Source of the DNA: Candidatus Gottesmanbacteria bacterium RIFCSPHIGHO2_01_FULL_46_14
GTDB lineage: Bacteria; Patescibacteriota; Microgenomatia; UBA10105; UBA927
Assembly: GCA_001780895.1 (NCBI GenBank)
Contig: MFJJ01000010.1
Coordinates: 1-64,000, forward strand
Length of the DNA stretch: 64,000 bases
Reading direction: 5' to 3'
Below the pieces are notes generated by a model. That model searched no databases. It saw only the letters and a list, made by a program, of their open reading frames with translations, and had not been told where the DNA came from. Positions 33,055-42,286 of this stretch are shown here, one piece after another. The position numbers were made by a program, and so were the translations under genes. Each line of letters begins with the position of its first letter. Within the stretch, counting starts at the first letter, position 1.

Positions 33055-33855
33055 TTACCCAGCAACAGGGTAATACCGTGGTGTTCCTCCAAATCCTTCT
33101 TTAAATTTCGTAAACCCTTTCCATTCATGGAACTGTTTAGGGTTTCGTTCATCCCAGACGCCGACAAAGTCAAACTGTTTCATTCCCCGTTTTTTTGATA
33201 GTTTCAATGCCTCCCAAACGAGAAGAGTCGGAGTGAATAATTTTTTTCCTTGGTGGGTGGCTCCTGCGATCCAATAATAGGAGGTATCCTCCCAAAAAAT
33301 GAGAAGTACACCACCATGTTGTGCAAGAAGAATACTTGCATGTTTCTGGGAAAATATTGACCAGAGATCTATTATTCCATAGGTAGTAATACTGCCAAAA
33401 AGCCCGGCTGATTTAGATTTAATTGCAATAAGTTCGTTGATGTTTGCAGATTCTCTTACAATCACCCCATGTTTTTCTGCCCGACGAACAGCCCGTCGTT
33501 TTGCTTCGGAAAATCTGTTAAATATTTCATCTTCGGTAGCTGTTAGATCAACAAGAATAGTTTTTGTCGGCAAAAATGGATTTCCGCCAACGGACGGAAT
33601 TTTTTTCCTCCACTCGTCAAACGCCGTCTGGGAAACAACCGCGTCCGGTTCAACGGTAATCCGGCGGATTCGTTTTTCGCGCAATAGTTTATTGAGAGTA
33701 TCGGGAGATGGAAGTCTGGTTGGCCGCTGTAGTTTTGCCAATGCCCCATATATGGGAAAGTAGCGGAAGATAATTGTCGATCCGTCTATCTCACTCGTGT
33801 GCCAGCCGAGTTTTTCGATATATGAAATATACAGTGATGATTGTTGCAGCTCCAT
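33055..33855 (-). CDS. FemAB/FemX-like aminoacyl-ligase
   Basis: 266 residues with the GNAT-derived FemAB C-terminal domain: FNRFSEAKRRAVRRAEKHGV, AQHGGVLLIFWEDTSYYWIAGATH, LVWEALKLSKKRGMKQFDFVGVWDERNP and FHEWKGFTKFKEGFGG. FemX-type ligases add the first amino acid of the peptidoglycan cross-bridge from aminoacyl-tRNA. It begins at the base after the stop of a second FemAB-like gene, so the two form an operon and perhaps act in sequence or as a heterodimer. Confidence 0.85.
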   Translation of the reverse strand: MELQQSSLYISYIEKLGWHTSEIDGSTIIFRYFPIYGALAKLQRPTRLPSPDTLNKLLREKRIRRITVEPDAVVSQTAFDEWRKKIPSVGGNPFLPTKTILVDLTATEDEIFNRFSEAKRRAVRRAEKHGVIVRESANINELIAIKSKSAGLFGSITTYGIIDLWSIFSQKHASILLAQHGGVLLIFWEDTSYYWIAGATHQGKKLFTPTLLVWEALKLSKKRGMKQFDFVGVWDERNPKQFHEWKGFTKFKEGFGGTPRYYPVAG

Positions 33856-34743
33856 TTATCGCAGCATTTTCAAATATTTCCATCGAATCGTATCGGCGAC
33901 CGTATAGATTTTGTAGAGAGCGGGTTTAAGGATGAGGTCATAGGATCCGACAAATTCAATCAAATTTGGATTGAAACCTTGTTTAAATCGATGAAATCCA
34001 TACCAAGGATCATTGGGATCGGGGTCGGGACCGAGTGCACCCCATAGATCAAATTTTTTATATCCTTCCGATTTTCCCCATCGGGCTATTTCCCAAAGCA
34101 TAAGGTTTGGCGCCATGACTTCCCGATGATCTCTTGATGAGGCACCATAGGGGTAATACATCGTATCCTTCCAGCAAAAAATAATCCACGAGGCAAGAAT
34201 TTGATTTCTATACGTGGCCGTAAACAGTCGGGCGATATCGGGATGAAAATGTTGCCACATTTGCCGGTAATACAAATCGTTGTGCGCATAAAAGTGCTGG
34301 CGTTTAAGCGTTTCATTATTTAAACGCAGAAATGGTCCAAGATTTTCTTCTTCGTTGATCGTTACTTTGTGTTTTTGGGCGACGCGAATGTTGTAGCGCG
34401 TTTTGGGGTGCATGGCTTTTAGTAGTTCTTCTTCAGACTTTGTGAGATCTAAGACAAATGTGTATCTGGAAAACAACGGATGGTGGGAGTGTGGTAGCAG
34501 CTGATCGCCAGAAGTGACATTGGGTTCGATTTGAATACAGAGTGCATTTTTTTCGTTCCCCAATGCTTTTAGTTTTTCTATCATCTCTTTTGTTACGCTT
34601 GGTCCTTTGGGAAAATAGCCGATGGTCCATGGAGTGAGAGGAATTTTGTGGAATGTCAGTTGCCAGTTGCCAATGCGGGCCACGTCGATGCCCATGGAGC
34701 GACGAAATGCTCCCCATGCCGGTGATTGAAGTGGGTGTTGCAT
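33856..34743 (-). CDS. FemAB/FemX-like aminoacyl-ligase
   Basis: 295 residues: PLQSPAWGAFRRSMG, LTPWTIGYFPKGPSV, LKAMHPKTRYNIRVAQKHKV, ILASWIIFCWKDTMYYPYGASS and NLMLWEIARWGKSEGYKKFDLWGA with WYGFHRFKQGFNP. All are standard FemAB-fold landmarks, complete in length. GATAAT (34756-34751) ends 7 nt before the ATG. It leads the two-gene operon. With murJ, the LCP protein and the M23 enzyme it points to a peptidoglycan with amino-acid branches. Confidence 0.87.
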   Translation of the reverse strand: MQHPLQSPAWGAFRRSMGIDVARIGNWQLTFHKIPLTPWTIGYFPKGPSVTKEMIEKLKALGNEKNALCIQIEPNVTSGDQLLPHSHHPLFSRYTFVLDLTKSEEELLKAMHPKTRYNIRVAQKHKVTINEEENLGPFLRLNNETLKRQHFYAHNDLYYRQMWQHFHPDIARLFTATYRNQILASWIIFCWKDTMYYPYGASSRDHREVMAPNLMLWEIARWGKSEGYKKFDLWGALGPDPDPNDPWYGFHRFKQGFNPNLIEFVGSYDLILKPALYKIYTVADTIRWKYLKMLR

Positions 34744-34786
34744 ATCCCCTATTATCGTTGGAACTGCCTTGTGTTACAATGGCGCT

Positions 34787-34978
34787 GTGAGTAGGCGTCG
34801 TTCTGATACTCCCATCCCTTGGCTTCCTATTGATAGTCGGTTATTCACTCCTTTCTTGTCGTTTGGCCACGTAAAAGGATGGGCAAGGATTTTTCTCCAA
34901 ATAGAAATTTTTCTTTCCGTTGTCACTGTCCTGGGGACAGTACTCTATGGAGTGCTCCTCGTCGTACGCTCTAAATGA
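34787..34978 (+). CDS. Small single-helix membrane protein
   Basis: 63 residues from GTG 34787: a basic, Pro-containing cytosolic start, then FLQIEIFLSVVTVLGTVLYGVLLVV and a short RSK tail. TACAAT (34775-34780) ends 6 nt before the GTG, giving a leaderless start and ruling out the longer frame. It is divergent from the FemAB pair and overlaps the helicase gene tail to tail by 8 nt. Not recognised. Confidence 0.55.
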   Translation: MSRRRSDTPIPWLPIDSRLFTPFLSFGHVKGWARIFLQIEIFLSVVTVLGTVLYGVLLVVRSK

Positions 34979-36812
34979 GCATATCATCGGTATTAAATCC
35001 GCGATCACTATCGAGGGAAACCTGAAAGTTAAGCGCGTGTTGGGGAATATCAGAGATAAACCGTGATATCATATTTTGTGTCCTTGTCCCAAAGAAAAGT
35101 CGTCTGTTTGCATAGGTGAAGTAGAGCTTTTCTTTTGCTCTGGTGATCCCGACGTAGCACAAACGTCGTTCCTCTTCCAATTCGTCACGTTCCAAAAGCA
35201 CGCGGCTGTGTGGAAACAATCCTTCTTCCATTCCAACCATAAAGACGATCGGGAACTCTAATCCTTTTGCTGCATGTAAGGTCATGAGGGTTACGGCATT
35301 TCTATCGTTGTTACGATGTTGTCGGGGTTGATACTCCCGCTCAACCAGTGCTACGGTTTCTAAGAATTCCTGGAGTTTTGAAAATTCCGTTGCCACAGAT
35401 CGAAGTTCTTTAATGTTTTCAAGTCGTGATTGCTCTTCTTCAATGTTGGCGTCGTAAAGCTCAAGATAGCGGGTTGTTTGGAGAATCTGATCAAGAAGTT
35501 CTAGTGTGGTCAGCTCAATAAGTTTGTCATCTTTGGATACGGCATCAGCAAACCCCAAAAATTTTTCCAGTCTCCGTATCCCAAGTTTTTCCACCCGCCT
35601 GTAGGAAACGGTATCTTTGGGATTGGCAATCAAACGGAGATAGGCCAAGACATCCTTGATTTCTTTTCGTTCATAAAATCGGGTGCCGCCAACAAGTACA
35701 TACGGGATACCGGCGTGAAGAAACGTTTCCTCGAGTACTCGCGATTGGGCATTGGTACGGTACAAGATTGCACTATCAGTGAACGGGCGGTTGAATTGCA
35801 AGATCGTCTGAATGAGAAACGTCGCTTCATCGTGTTCGTTTCGTGCTTCGTAGAGAACGATTTGGTCACCGCCGTGTTTATCCGTCCATAATTTGAGAAT
35901 TGGGTGAGACGTATTTTTAGAAATGACGCCAAATGCCGCATCAAGAATAGTTTGAGTGGACCGATAGTTTTGTTCTAAGTGAAAAACCTCTACATCAGGA
36001 TGGTCTGTTTTGAAATTAACAATATTTCGGTAATCAGCCCCCCGCCAGCGATAAATGCTTTGCGATGCGTCACCCACGACACAAATATTTCGGTGTCTGG
36101 CAGATAAGAGCTTTGTCAACATGTATTGGGCGCGATTGGTGTCCTGGTATTCGTCAACGAGTACATAGCGATACTTTTCTTGATATTTGCCTAATATTTG
36201 GGGTTCTTTTTCGAACAGTCGAACGGTGAGGCTCAAAAGATCATCAAAGTCAACAGCGGCATTGTCCCGGAGAAGTTGTTGATAAGCCATGTAGACGGTC
36301 GCCACCGTTTTCTGGAAATACCCGCGGGCGTACTGGGGGTATTGGGTGGCCCCAACAAGTTCATTTTTCGCCTGAGATATGGTATGGAGGATGGCGCCTG
36401 GATTGAAGTTTTTTGTCGAAATATCAAGTTTTTTCATGACGTCTTTAATGGCATCGGCTTGATCTTGTTCATCGTAAATGACGAAATTTGGTGCGAGCCC
36501 GATGGCGCCACCATCTGAGCGGAGGATCTTTACGCAAAGAGAATGGAATGTGCCGGCAAAGGGGAGTGAGGAGGTGTCCCCCAGTATTTTTTGTATTCTC
36601 TCCTTCATCGCACCCGCGGCTTTATTGGTAAACGTTACCATGAGAATATCGTCTGGCGATACGTGTTTGTGATTCATGAGATAGGCGACTTTGTAGGTAA
36701 GGACGCGGGTTTTACCGCTCCCGGCTCCGGCAAGAATGAGGATCGGGCCATCAGTTTGTTTGACCGCCTCTTGTTGGGCAGCATTGAGCTCATTGAGGAG
36801 AGAATCGACCAT
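34971..36812 (-). CDS. UvrD/PcrA-type DNA helicase
   Basis: 613 residues from ATG 36812. Complete superfamily 1A motifs: LNAAQQEAVKQTDGPILILAGAGSGKTRVL, MVTFTNKAAGAMKE, VLVDEYQDTN, VVGDASQSIYRWRGAD, LEQNYRST, LMTLHAAKGLEFPIVF and RRLCYVGITRAKEKLY. It is shorter than E. coli UvrD (720) because the C-terminal Tudor-like tail is absent. It should act in repair and replication-fork clearing. Divergent from tpiA with a shared -10 region. Confidence 0.9.
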   Translation of the reverse strand: MVDSLLNELNAAQQEAVKQTDGPILILAGAGSGKTRVLTYKVAYLMNHKHVSPDDILMVTFTNKAAGAMKERIQKILGDTSSLPFAGTFHSLCVKILRSDGGAIGLAPNFVIYDEQDQADAIKDVMKKLDISTKNFNPGAILHTISQAKNELVGATQYPQYARGYFQKTVATVYMAYQQLLRDNAAVDFDDLLSLTVRLFEKEPQILGKYQEKYRYVLVDEYQDTNRAQYMLTKLLSARHRNICVVGDASQSIYRWRGADYRNIVNFKTDHPDVEVFHLEQNYRSTQTILDAAFGVISKNTSHPILKLWTDKHGGDQIVLYEARNEHDEATFLIQTILQFNRPFTDSAILYRTNAQSRVLEETFLHAGIPYVLVGGTRFYERKEIKDVLAYLRLIANPKDTVSYRRVEKLGIRRLEKFLGFADAVSKDDKLIELTTLELLDQILQTTRYLELYDANIEEEQSRLENIKELRSVATEFSKLQEFLETVALVEREYQPRQHRNNDRNAVTLMTLHAAKGLEFPIVFMVGMEEGLFPHSRVLLERDELEEERRLCYVGITRAKEKLYFTYANRRLFFGTRTQNMISRFISDIPQHALNFQVSLDSDRGFNTDDMLI

Positions 36813-36816
36813 AACA

Positions 36817-36823
36817 TATAATA
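36817..36823. promoter_or_regulatory. Bidirectional promoter between helicase and tpiA
   Basis: TATAATA holds TATAAT on the plus strand (36817-36822, 9 nt before tpiA ATG) and TATTAT on the minus strand (36823-36818, 5 nt before the helicase ATG). As at 25937, one AT core serves both directions. Confidence 0.5.
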
Positions 36824-36831
36824 CTAGCACA

Positions 36832-37479
36832 ATGAAACCGGTCTATATCGTTGCCAACTGGAAGAGTAATAAAACAGTTGCGGAAACTCGTAGTTGGCTT
36901 GAGTCCTTTACATTGCCATCGAAAGACTGCACTGTTATTATTTGTGCACCTTTCACGCTACTCCATTTTTTGAACGAGCAAAAACTCCAGGTTCATTTGG
37001 GTGCTCAAGATGTCTCACCTTTTGGAGAAGGAGCGTACACAGGTGAAGTCAGCGCGAAGCAATTAAAAGAACTTGTTGAGTGGGTAATAATCGGACACTC
37101 CGAACGAAGAAAATATTTAAAAGAGAGCGATGAGGAATTATCATTTGAAGTTTTGCAAGCAAAACAGGCGGGTCTCGGCGTTATTTTTTGTGTACCCGAT
37201 GAGAATATTCATATTCCTCCCGGGGTAGAGGTTGTTGCATATGAACCCCAGGACGCTATCGGAACAGGAAAAAGTGAGGATCCAACGCGTATGAATGCTG
37301 TAATCGCGGGTTTAAAAAAGCGATCTAAATCTTTATACGGACTCTATGGAGGGAGCGTCACGCCCCAGAACGTCGCATCGTTTATAAAAGAGCCATCCAT
37401 TGATGGAGTTCTTGTTGGAGGGGCGAGTCTGGATGCAGTAGCGTTTCAACAACTCATCGAAAATGCCTACCATTCATAA
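36832..37479 (+). CDS. tpiA: Triosephosphate isomerase, short form
   Basis: 215 residues, shorter than the usual 245-255. Catalytic parts are present: VANWKSNKT (Lys; usually NWKMN), WVIIGHSERRKYL (His), VVAYEPQDAIGTG (catalytic Glu) and GLYGGSVTPQN for phosphate binding, ending GVLVGGASLDAVAF. The reduced length is like that of archaeal enzymes. The start ATG 36832 is given by its position after the shared -10. Overlaps the LCP gene by 17 nt. Confidence 0.88.
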   Translation: MKPVYIVANWKSNKTVAETRSWLESFTLPSKDCTVIICAPFTLLHFLNEQKLQVHLGAQDVSPFGEGAYTGEVSAKQLKELVEWVIIGHSERRKYLKESDEELSFEVLQAKQAGLGVIFCVPDENIHIPPGVEVVAYEPQDAIGTGKSEDPTRMNAVIAGLKKRSKSLYGLYGGSVTPQNVASFIKEPSIDGVLVGGASLDAVAFQQLIENAYHS

Positions 37480-38473
37480 ATTTCGTCGTATGTATGGATC
37501 AATAATAAAGCGCGTTATTTCAGTCGTTGTCGCCTTCCTCCTTCTGGTTGTTGTTACCAAAGTCGTTGTATGGAGTAAGCAGTTTATGGACGCTACCGGA
37601 CTTACTCCAACAACACTTTTCCGTTTAGCGTTTGATACCGGTGTACCGCTCAATTCTTCAAACGGCCGGACCAATATTCTGATTCTTGGTATCGGTGGAG
37701 GAGTTCATGCGGGTGCGGATCTAACGGACACAATGATGGTTTTCTCTGTTGATGCCAACCAGAAGAGCATAGCGATGATTTCTCTGCCGCGCGATATATG
37801 GTCCGATACGTTGAAAGACAAAGTAAACAGCGCCTATCACTATGGGAAAGCCCCGCTTGCTAAAGTCATCACAAGCGAAGTGGTAGATCTTCCTATTCAC
37901 TATGTTTTATTAATTGATTTTTCCGGGTTTGAAGATGTTATCGATCTCGTTGGGGGCGTAACCGTTGCGGTACCCAACGCGTTTACTGATCCGAATTTTC
38001 CCATTGCGGGTAGAGAGGAAGATTTTTGTAACGGCGACCCGGAGTATCGGTGTCGGTATGAGACTGTCTCTTTTGAACAAGGACTTCAGAATATGTCCGG
38101 AGAACGAGCGCTTACCTATGTGCGCAGTCGTCACGCAGAAGGGGAGGAGGGAAGTGATTTTGCCCGCAGCCGAAGGCAGCAGGATGTCATGGTAGCGCTC
38201 AAAGAGAAGATTATGCGGCCAGAAGTATATTTATCTCCAACGAAAGTCAGGGAACTCTTGAGGGCTTTTGATAACGCAACAGAAACTGATCTTCGTATCG
38301 GTGAACTGGCTACGATTGCAAAAATCGTCTCGAGCATTCCCGGTGATCACATTCGTCGAATATCACTGGAAGACAAGCTCGACATTGCACCACTATGGCT
38401 CTATGGACGTTACGCATTGGTTCCCAAAGAATCGTGGGAAGCAATCCGCCAATACATTCGTTCACAACTATAG
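37463..38473 (+). CDS. LytR-CpsA-Psr (LCP) family protein
   Basis: 336 residues: one N-terminal helix (VISVVVAFLLLVVVTKVVVW) then an LCP domain with TNILILGIGGG, ADLTDTMMVFSVDANQKSIAMISLPRDIW, INSAYHYG-like VNSAYHYGKA, YVLLIDFSGFEDVIDLVGGV and RALTYVRSRHAEGEEGSDFARSRRQQ. LCP enzymes move polyprenyl-linked glycans onto the wall, which fits the polyprenyl-glycan operon at 8281-14161. ATG 37490 is an alternative start. It overlaps tpiA by 17 nt. Confidence 0.9.
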   Translation: MPTIHKFRRMYGSIIKRVISVVVAFLLLVVVTKVVVWSKQFMDATGLTPTTLFRLAFDTGVPLNSSNGRTNILILGIGGGVHAGADLTDTMMVFSVDANQKSIAMISLPRDIWSDTLKDKVNSAYHYGKAPLAKVITSEVVDLPIHYVLLIDFSGFEDVIDLVGGVTVAVPNAFTDPNFPIAGREEDFCNGDPEYRCRYETVSFEQGLQNMSGERALTYVRSRHAEGEEGSDFARSRRQQDVMVALKEKIMRPEVYLSPTKVRELLRAFDNATETDLRIGELATIAKIVSSIPGDHIRRISLEDKLDIAPLWLYGRYALVPKESWEAIRQYIRSQL

Positions 38474-39037
38474 CGCTAACCCGAGAAGAACAAGAAGACT
38501 GCCGATTGTGATGACAGAAATCCCTACGGCACCGGGACCAATTCCGGAAACCGGTACCTTGGGGGTTGATTGGGCTGGCGGAGTGCCTTGGGTAACGGGT
38601 GGAGTACACGAGCAATCTACTTCATCGGTACACGATGAGTTTCTGCATGCTCCATCACTACAGGTGAGATTGCTTGGGCACTCACTATCAGAAGCACAAA
38701 TTGCATTACATTGAGATATTGGTGTTGGAGAGGGTCCCGGAGATGAGGTTGGTGTGATTGTCGGCGTTGGTGTGTTGGTTGGTGTTAACGTTGGTGTTAG
38801 GCTAGGTGTGGCTGTTGCGGTCGGAGTAGGAGTACCTGTTTGTGTTGGTGTTGGTGAGGATAGCGCAAAGGTCAGTGTACATGCAGGAGCGACTGCTTGG
38901 GGAGCCACTTCAGGCACAGTAGGGGCAACAGGAGTTTTTTTGCTTAGCTGTTGACTTGTCAGAAAAACCATTACGGCTAAGCCAACGGTAATGATTCCCA
39001 ATAATAATACGTACCAGTATCGTTTAAAGAAGTTCAT
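38468..39037 (-). CDS. Secreted protein with Thr-Pro linker and VPVSG C-terminal anchor
   Basis: 189 residues: helix WYVLLLGIITVGLAVMVFL followed by TSQQLSKKTPVAP, a long Thr/Pro repeat, a Cys-rich module (eight Cys in ICASDSECPSNLTC...CTDEVDCSC, EGF-like spacing), then VPVSGIGPGAVG and a final hydrophobic helix ending LGLAL. The last part resembles a sorting signal: P-x-S-G just before a terminal helix, shared with the proteins at 41067 and 48195. It ends in overlap with the LCP gene by 6 nt. Confidence 0.65.
   Translation of the reverse strand: MNFFKRYWYVLLLGIITVGLAVMVFLTSQQLSKKTPVAPTVPEVAPQAVAPACTLTFALSSPTPTQTGTPTPTATATPSLTPTLTPTNTPTPTITPTSSPGPSPTPISQCNAICASDSECPSNLTCSDGACRNSSCTDEVDCSCTPPVTQGTPPAQSTPKVPVSGIGPGAVGISVITIGSLLVLLGLAL
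38720..38870 (-). repeat. Degenerate Thr-Pro coding repeat
   Basis: A run of GTTGGTGTT-type units (plus-strand reading) coding Thr-Pro dipeptides with occasional Ser/Leu. GGTGTTAGGCTAGG (38793-38806) recurs exactly at 46336-46349 in another surface gene. Confidence 0.6.
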
Positions 39038-39040
39038 AGG

Positions 39041-40153
39041 TTATTTCCAATTGCCATTGATGAATACCTCTGCTTCAAATGAAGCCTGCGCTTGGGTAAT
39101 GGCTGATGGGATATTGATGGCTAGTCGGTATTCGTTGTTTGTCGTAAGTGCCGGATTATTCTCTGCAAACTGGGTGATTCCCTGAATACGGAATCTTGCT
39201 TTTGTTGTAGCAGTTCCTCTGGGTGTTGCCAGTGTCACCGTCTCTCCAGCAGACAGTCTTCGTGTTCCGTTTCGGAGAGCTTCGGTTATATTCGTATCAC
39301 TTGCGTCGTAGACCCGGATCGCTTGGCACTGTCCGCCGGGACGATGCGTGGGCGTTGGCGTGTTCTCTCCGCTGGGTGGAGGATTGGTCTCGCCTCCGGG
39401 TGGTGGCGGTTGACTTGTTCCGGGAGGAGTGCTTGCTGTCGGTGCAGCCGCGCAGTTCGTTGGGTAACAGGTCATGCCGGATCCGTTTGGCGTATCCAAC
39501 TGGACAAATGCGCAGTATTGATTTGCGATAGAAACGCAGTCTACGTTACCACTCCTTGTTTCTACAGAATTGATACAAATGGGTCCTGGGCCGCGTCCAG
39601 TTGGGCCATCTTTACATACATTGATCGTAACTTGTCCGTGACACTCGAGACCGCTTGCGCCTGTATCAGATGTAGTTCCTAGATAATCATCACAGTCTTT
39701 TCCTTTGGACGTATGAATACCACTATTGTTTCCAAATGGACTTGTGCCTGAGGTGACCGGCCGGAGATTTTTATCCAGTTGAATACGATCGGCGTTACGT
39801 TCGCCATTGATTAGGTCGCCTCCGCGATTTTTGGCATCGATGGCGGCAATATCACTCCGATTAACGTTGTTTCTCTCGCCAGCTAAGCGGATGATTTCTA
39901 CTGGTCGGTCCGGCGGCTGGGAGCTGTCGTTGGATTCGTTGCGCTGGGTATATTCCGGTTGTTGGGGTGGCTTATCGATATTTTCCGGTTGACGTGCCTC
40001 ATACCAGCCGGTGACCCATTGCTCCGGCGTGCTACAGCTGCCGGGATTGACATTACACATGTTATCCGCCGCAAAAGCGACGGATGCTCTCTGATGCCAC
40101 AATGTGAAGGAAAAAAATATCAAGGTACTAACGCAGAAGATACGACGTTTCAT
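39041..40153 (-). CDS. Secreted Cys-containing surface protein
   Basis: 370 residues from ATG 40153. MKRRIFCVSTLIFFSFTLWHQRASVAFA is a classical signal peptide with an A-x-A site at about residue 28. The middle is Asn/Asp/Gly-rich with several Cys pairs (LECHGQVTINVCKDG, QYCAFVQLD, CYPTNCAAA), then a Pro-rich linker with PTPTHRPGGQCQAIRVYDAS and a beta-rich C-terminus ending QASFEAEVFINGNWK. No family is recognised; likely exported and disulfide-bonded. Lies 3 nt before the 38468 gene in the same operon. Confidence 0.65.
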   Translation of the reverse strand: MKRRIFCVSTLIFFSFTLWHQRASVAFAADNMCNVNPGSCSTPEQWVTGWYEARQPENIDKPPQQPEYTQRNESNDSSQPPDRPVEIIRLAGERNNVNRSDIAAIDAKNRGGDLINGERNADRIQLDKNLRPVTSGTSPFGNNSGIHTSKGKDCDDYLGTTSDTGASGLECHGQVTINVCKDGPTGRGPGPICINSVETRSGNVDCVSIANQYCAFVQLDTPNGSGMTCYPTNCAAAPTASTPPGTSQPPPPGGETNPPPSGENTPTPTHRPGGQCQAIRVYDASDTNITEALRNGTRRLSAGETVTLATPRGTATTKARFRIQGITQFAENNPALTTNNEYRLAINIPSAITQAQASFEAEVFINGNWK

Positions 40154-40160
40154 AGCGATA

Positions 40161-41024
40161 TTATTGGGCAACGGTTACTGTTGGTATTTGGTCCGCTGAT
40201 GCGCTTCCAACTTTTTGTTCTGTGAGTGTTTTGCCAAGCCGATCGACGACTTCTACGAGATAGCCGTCAGATGAGGCTGGGATTTGCGCGTCAATAAGCG
40301 AAACATCCACGCTATAGACACCCTGTTGATCCGTTTTGGATGCAATAGGGAAGTAAAACCTGTCGGTCAGTAATGGGGAAATCACGACAAACACATCTTT
40401 GAGTGGTTGGCCGCCTGATGTAACTATCGTGCCTTCTACAAATCTGGAGGGAGGTTTCCTCTCGTCAAAGAGACCACTTATAACTGTTGCTCCAAAGAAC
40501 GGATGGAGGGATATTTTCTGTCCTCCTTGGGCAGATAGTTCATGGGGCGTATACGGATCGAGGTTGGTTAGGGTGATCAAATGCATGCGAGAGAGAGTGT
40601 CGTCACATGCTTTTGTTTCTTTTTTCGTTTGTGTATTTTTTGCCATGGCGCACCCTTTTGAGTCCGCCTGTTCTTTCCAGATAACAGAGAGCGAAGTTTT
40701 ATCCAGATTTGCGATATATAACTTGCTTTCTGATGTAACATATGCGGCTTTACTTCGCGTGTCGGCAAGCTGGCGCTGCTGCGAAACGAAGTAAACTGCT
40801 AGGGGAATAGTAAGAAGTAAAAATAGAAGCGATGCAACGATGATATTCATTCGGGAAAACCGTGATTTTTTGGGAAGAGGTGACGACGGAGGGGGCGGCG
40901 GCGGCGTATCAAGGACGGCATTCATTATGTCATCGGCGGGTTGAGAAGGCGGAGGAAGTACCGCTTCTTCCTTAAGCAGCGGTGCGTCTTGTAATTTTTG
41001 GGCAGCGTCAGCAATATCAATCAT
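40161..41024 (-). CDS. Membrane-anchored protein with RSKAA motif and carboxypeptidase-regulatory-like domain
   Basis: 287 residues from ATG 41024. A cytosolic Pro-rich stretch (seven Pro in a row near residue 50), helix IIVASLLFLLLTIPLAVYF, the juxtamembrane motif VSQQRQLADTRSKAAY, then beta domains; RFVEGTIVTSGGQPLKDVFVVIS with QGVYSVDVSLI looks like a carboxypeptidase-regulatory/SpaA-type Ig fold. Function unknown. It precedes the signal-peptide protein by 7 nt in one operon. Confidence 0.65.
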   Translation of the reverse strand: MIDIADAAQKLQDAPLLKEEAVLPPPSQPADDIMNAVLDTPPPPPPSSPLPKKSRFSRMNIIVASLLFLLLTIPLAVYFVSQQRQLADTRSKAAYVTSESKLYIANLDKTSLSVIWKEQADSKGCAMAKNTQTKKETKACDDTLSRMHLITLTNLDPYTPHELSAQGGQKISLHPFFGATVISGLFDERKPPSRFVEGTIVTSGGQPLKDVFVVISPLLTDRFYFPIASKTDQQGVYSVDVSLIDAQIPASSDGYLVEVVDRLGKTLTEQKVGSASADQIPTVTVAQ

Positions 41025-41066
41025 TCTTCTTCTACTGTAGAGTACTTTGGAACTAGTCGTCAAGCA

Positions 41067-42284
41067 TTACAGAGCCAGAAGTGTACCACCTGCGACCAAG
41101 AGTCCAAAGCCAATAAACACGATAATGAGCGTTGGAAGTATCGATCCGCTCGTTGGTATTGGCTCTCCAGCAAGTGTTGATGTTGGTGTTGGTTCGAGCG
41201 TTGCTGACGGGGTCGCATCACCCAGAACCTGTGTTCCGCTTTTGAGTATTTCAAAAAGATGGGTAATTGCAATCGTTTTTCCAGAAGAATCTTGGGTTGT
41301 CATCGTGACGCTCTGTTTTCCGATTCCAAGGTTTTTTATTGGTGTATACCGCCAAATTCCGTCAGTGCCGACGATAGTCGTGTCGCTATATGGGTTGGTA
41401 ATACCCAGTGTGAGTACGACTGTTTTTTCGGGAATTCCTGTTCCATGAATGAGAGGTGTTGTCCCGGGAATTGCTGATCCTTCTTGGGGAGCGACAAGAG
41501 ATACCGTGGATGTACCAAGAACAGTGGGTTGCTTGGGCACTTGTGCCTGTTGTTTGCGGAAATCATAAGATTTGCCAATAGTCATGACAGGGACCGGTGA
41601 ATCGTTGAGCGTATCCGTAATGGCTTGCGTTTCCTCTTTCCCCGCGACGCGGACACCAATATTTTCCGTCATGCGTTGGGTTGTTCTTAGGTAGTGCGTT
41701 TCGTCGCTGGTTCTTAGGCGATTGAGTGGGATAAGCCACGAACCCGATGGGCTGACGAACGTTGATAGCGTCTGTCCGCCTTCTACAGTTACATACACGA
41801 GCGCTCCGATCGCCGGTTGATTGGTATCTGAAAGAACACTTCCGTAGGACGGGCCCAAGGCATTATTTTCCGAGGGTAGGAGCGAGGGGCCGGTAGAGAC
41901 TGATTGGGAAGGGGATTGAGCTTTTTTTCCGTCGGAGCGAATAGTTAGCTGATATTGAGTGTCAGCAGTCAGATCGCGTACGGTCACGTGATGGGTTGTC
42001 GTCGGGATTTTTTTAGTAGGTGTGTCCCGATCATCCAACGCAGTACGGGAGCTCATGTTTCCTCCTGATACCAAAACGTCACCGACTACAGGAGACTGTG
42101 TGGTCCACGATAGAGAAAAAGAAACGTCGGTACTATTGGTGATTTTAATATTTTCCGCGTTTATTTCGGTTCGTGCAAAAAGAGTAGACATGGCTGGCAC
42201 GCGTTCACCAAAAAAAATTATCCCGCTTACGAGGATTGCGGCAATGAGTAGTCCGGCGATGGTGGGTATTTTGGTTTGTGGCAT
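41067..42284 (-). CDS. FN3/Ig-like surface protein with IPTSG C-terminal anchor
   Basis: 405 residues: helix IAGLLIAAILVSGIIFFGE, a fibronectin-type-III-like domain (ENIKITNSTDVSFSLSWTT...HHVTVRDLTADTQYQLTIRS), two further beta domains (LVAPQEGSAIPGTTPLIHGTG typical of bacterial Ig-like repeats), a Thr-rich linker, and EPIPTSGSILP before a final hydrophobic helix (TLIIVFIGFGLLVAGGTLLAL). The IPTSG-helix end resembles VPVSG in two other surface proteins here. Follows the pilus-type genes by 3 nt. Confidence 0.7.
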   Translation of the reverse strand: MPQTKIPTIAGLLIAAILVSGIIFFGERVPAMSTLFARTEINAENIKITNSTDVSFSLSWTTQSPVVGDVLVSGGNMSSRTALDDRDTPTKKIPTTTHHVTVRDLTADTQYQLTIRSDGKKAQSPSQSVSTGPSLLPSENNALGPSYGSVLSDTNQPAIGALVYVTVEGGQTLSTFVSPSGSWLIPLNRLRTSDETHYLRTTQRMTENIGVRVAGKEETQAITDTLNDSPVPVMTIGKSYDFRKQQAQVPKQPTVLGTSTVSLVAPQEGSAIPGTTPLIHGTGIPEKTVVLTLGITNPYSDTTIVGTDGIWRYTPIKNLGIGKQSVTMTTQDSSGKTIAITHLFEILKSGTQVLGDATPSATLEPTPTSTLAGEPIPTSGSILPTLIIVFIGFGLLVAGGTLLAL

Positions 42285-42286
42285 AC

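Noticed and set aside
38720..38870. Tandem repeat as CRISPR or satellite
   Set aside because: It is in frame and codes Thr-Pro linker in a secreted protein; units are degenerate.
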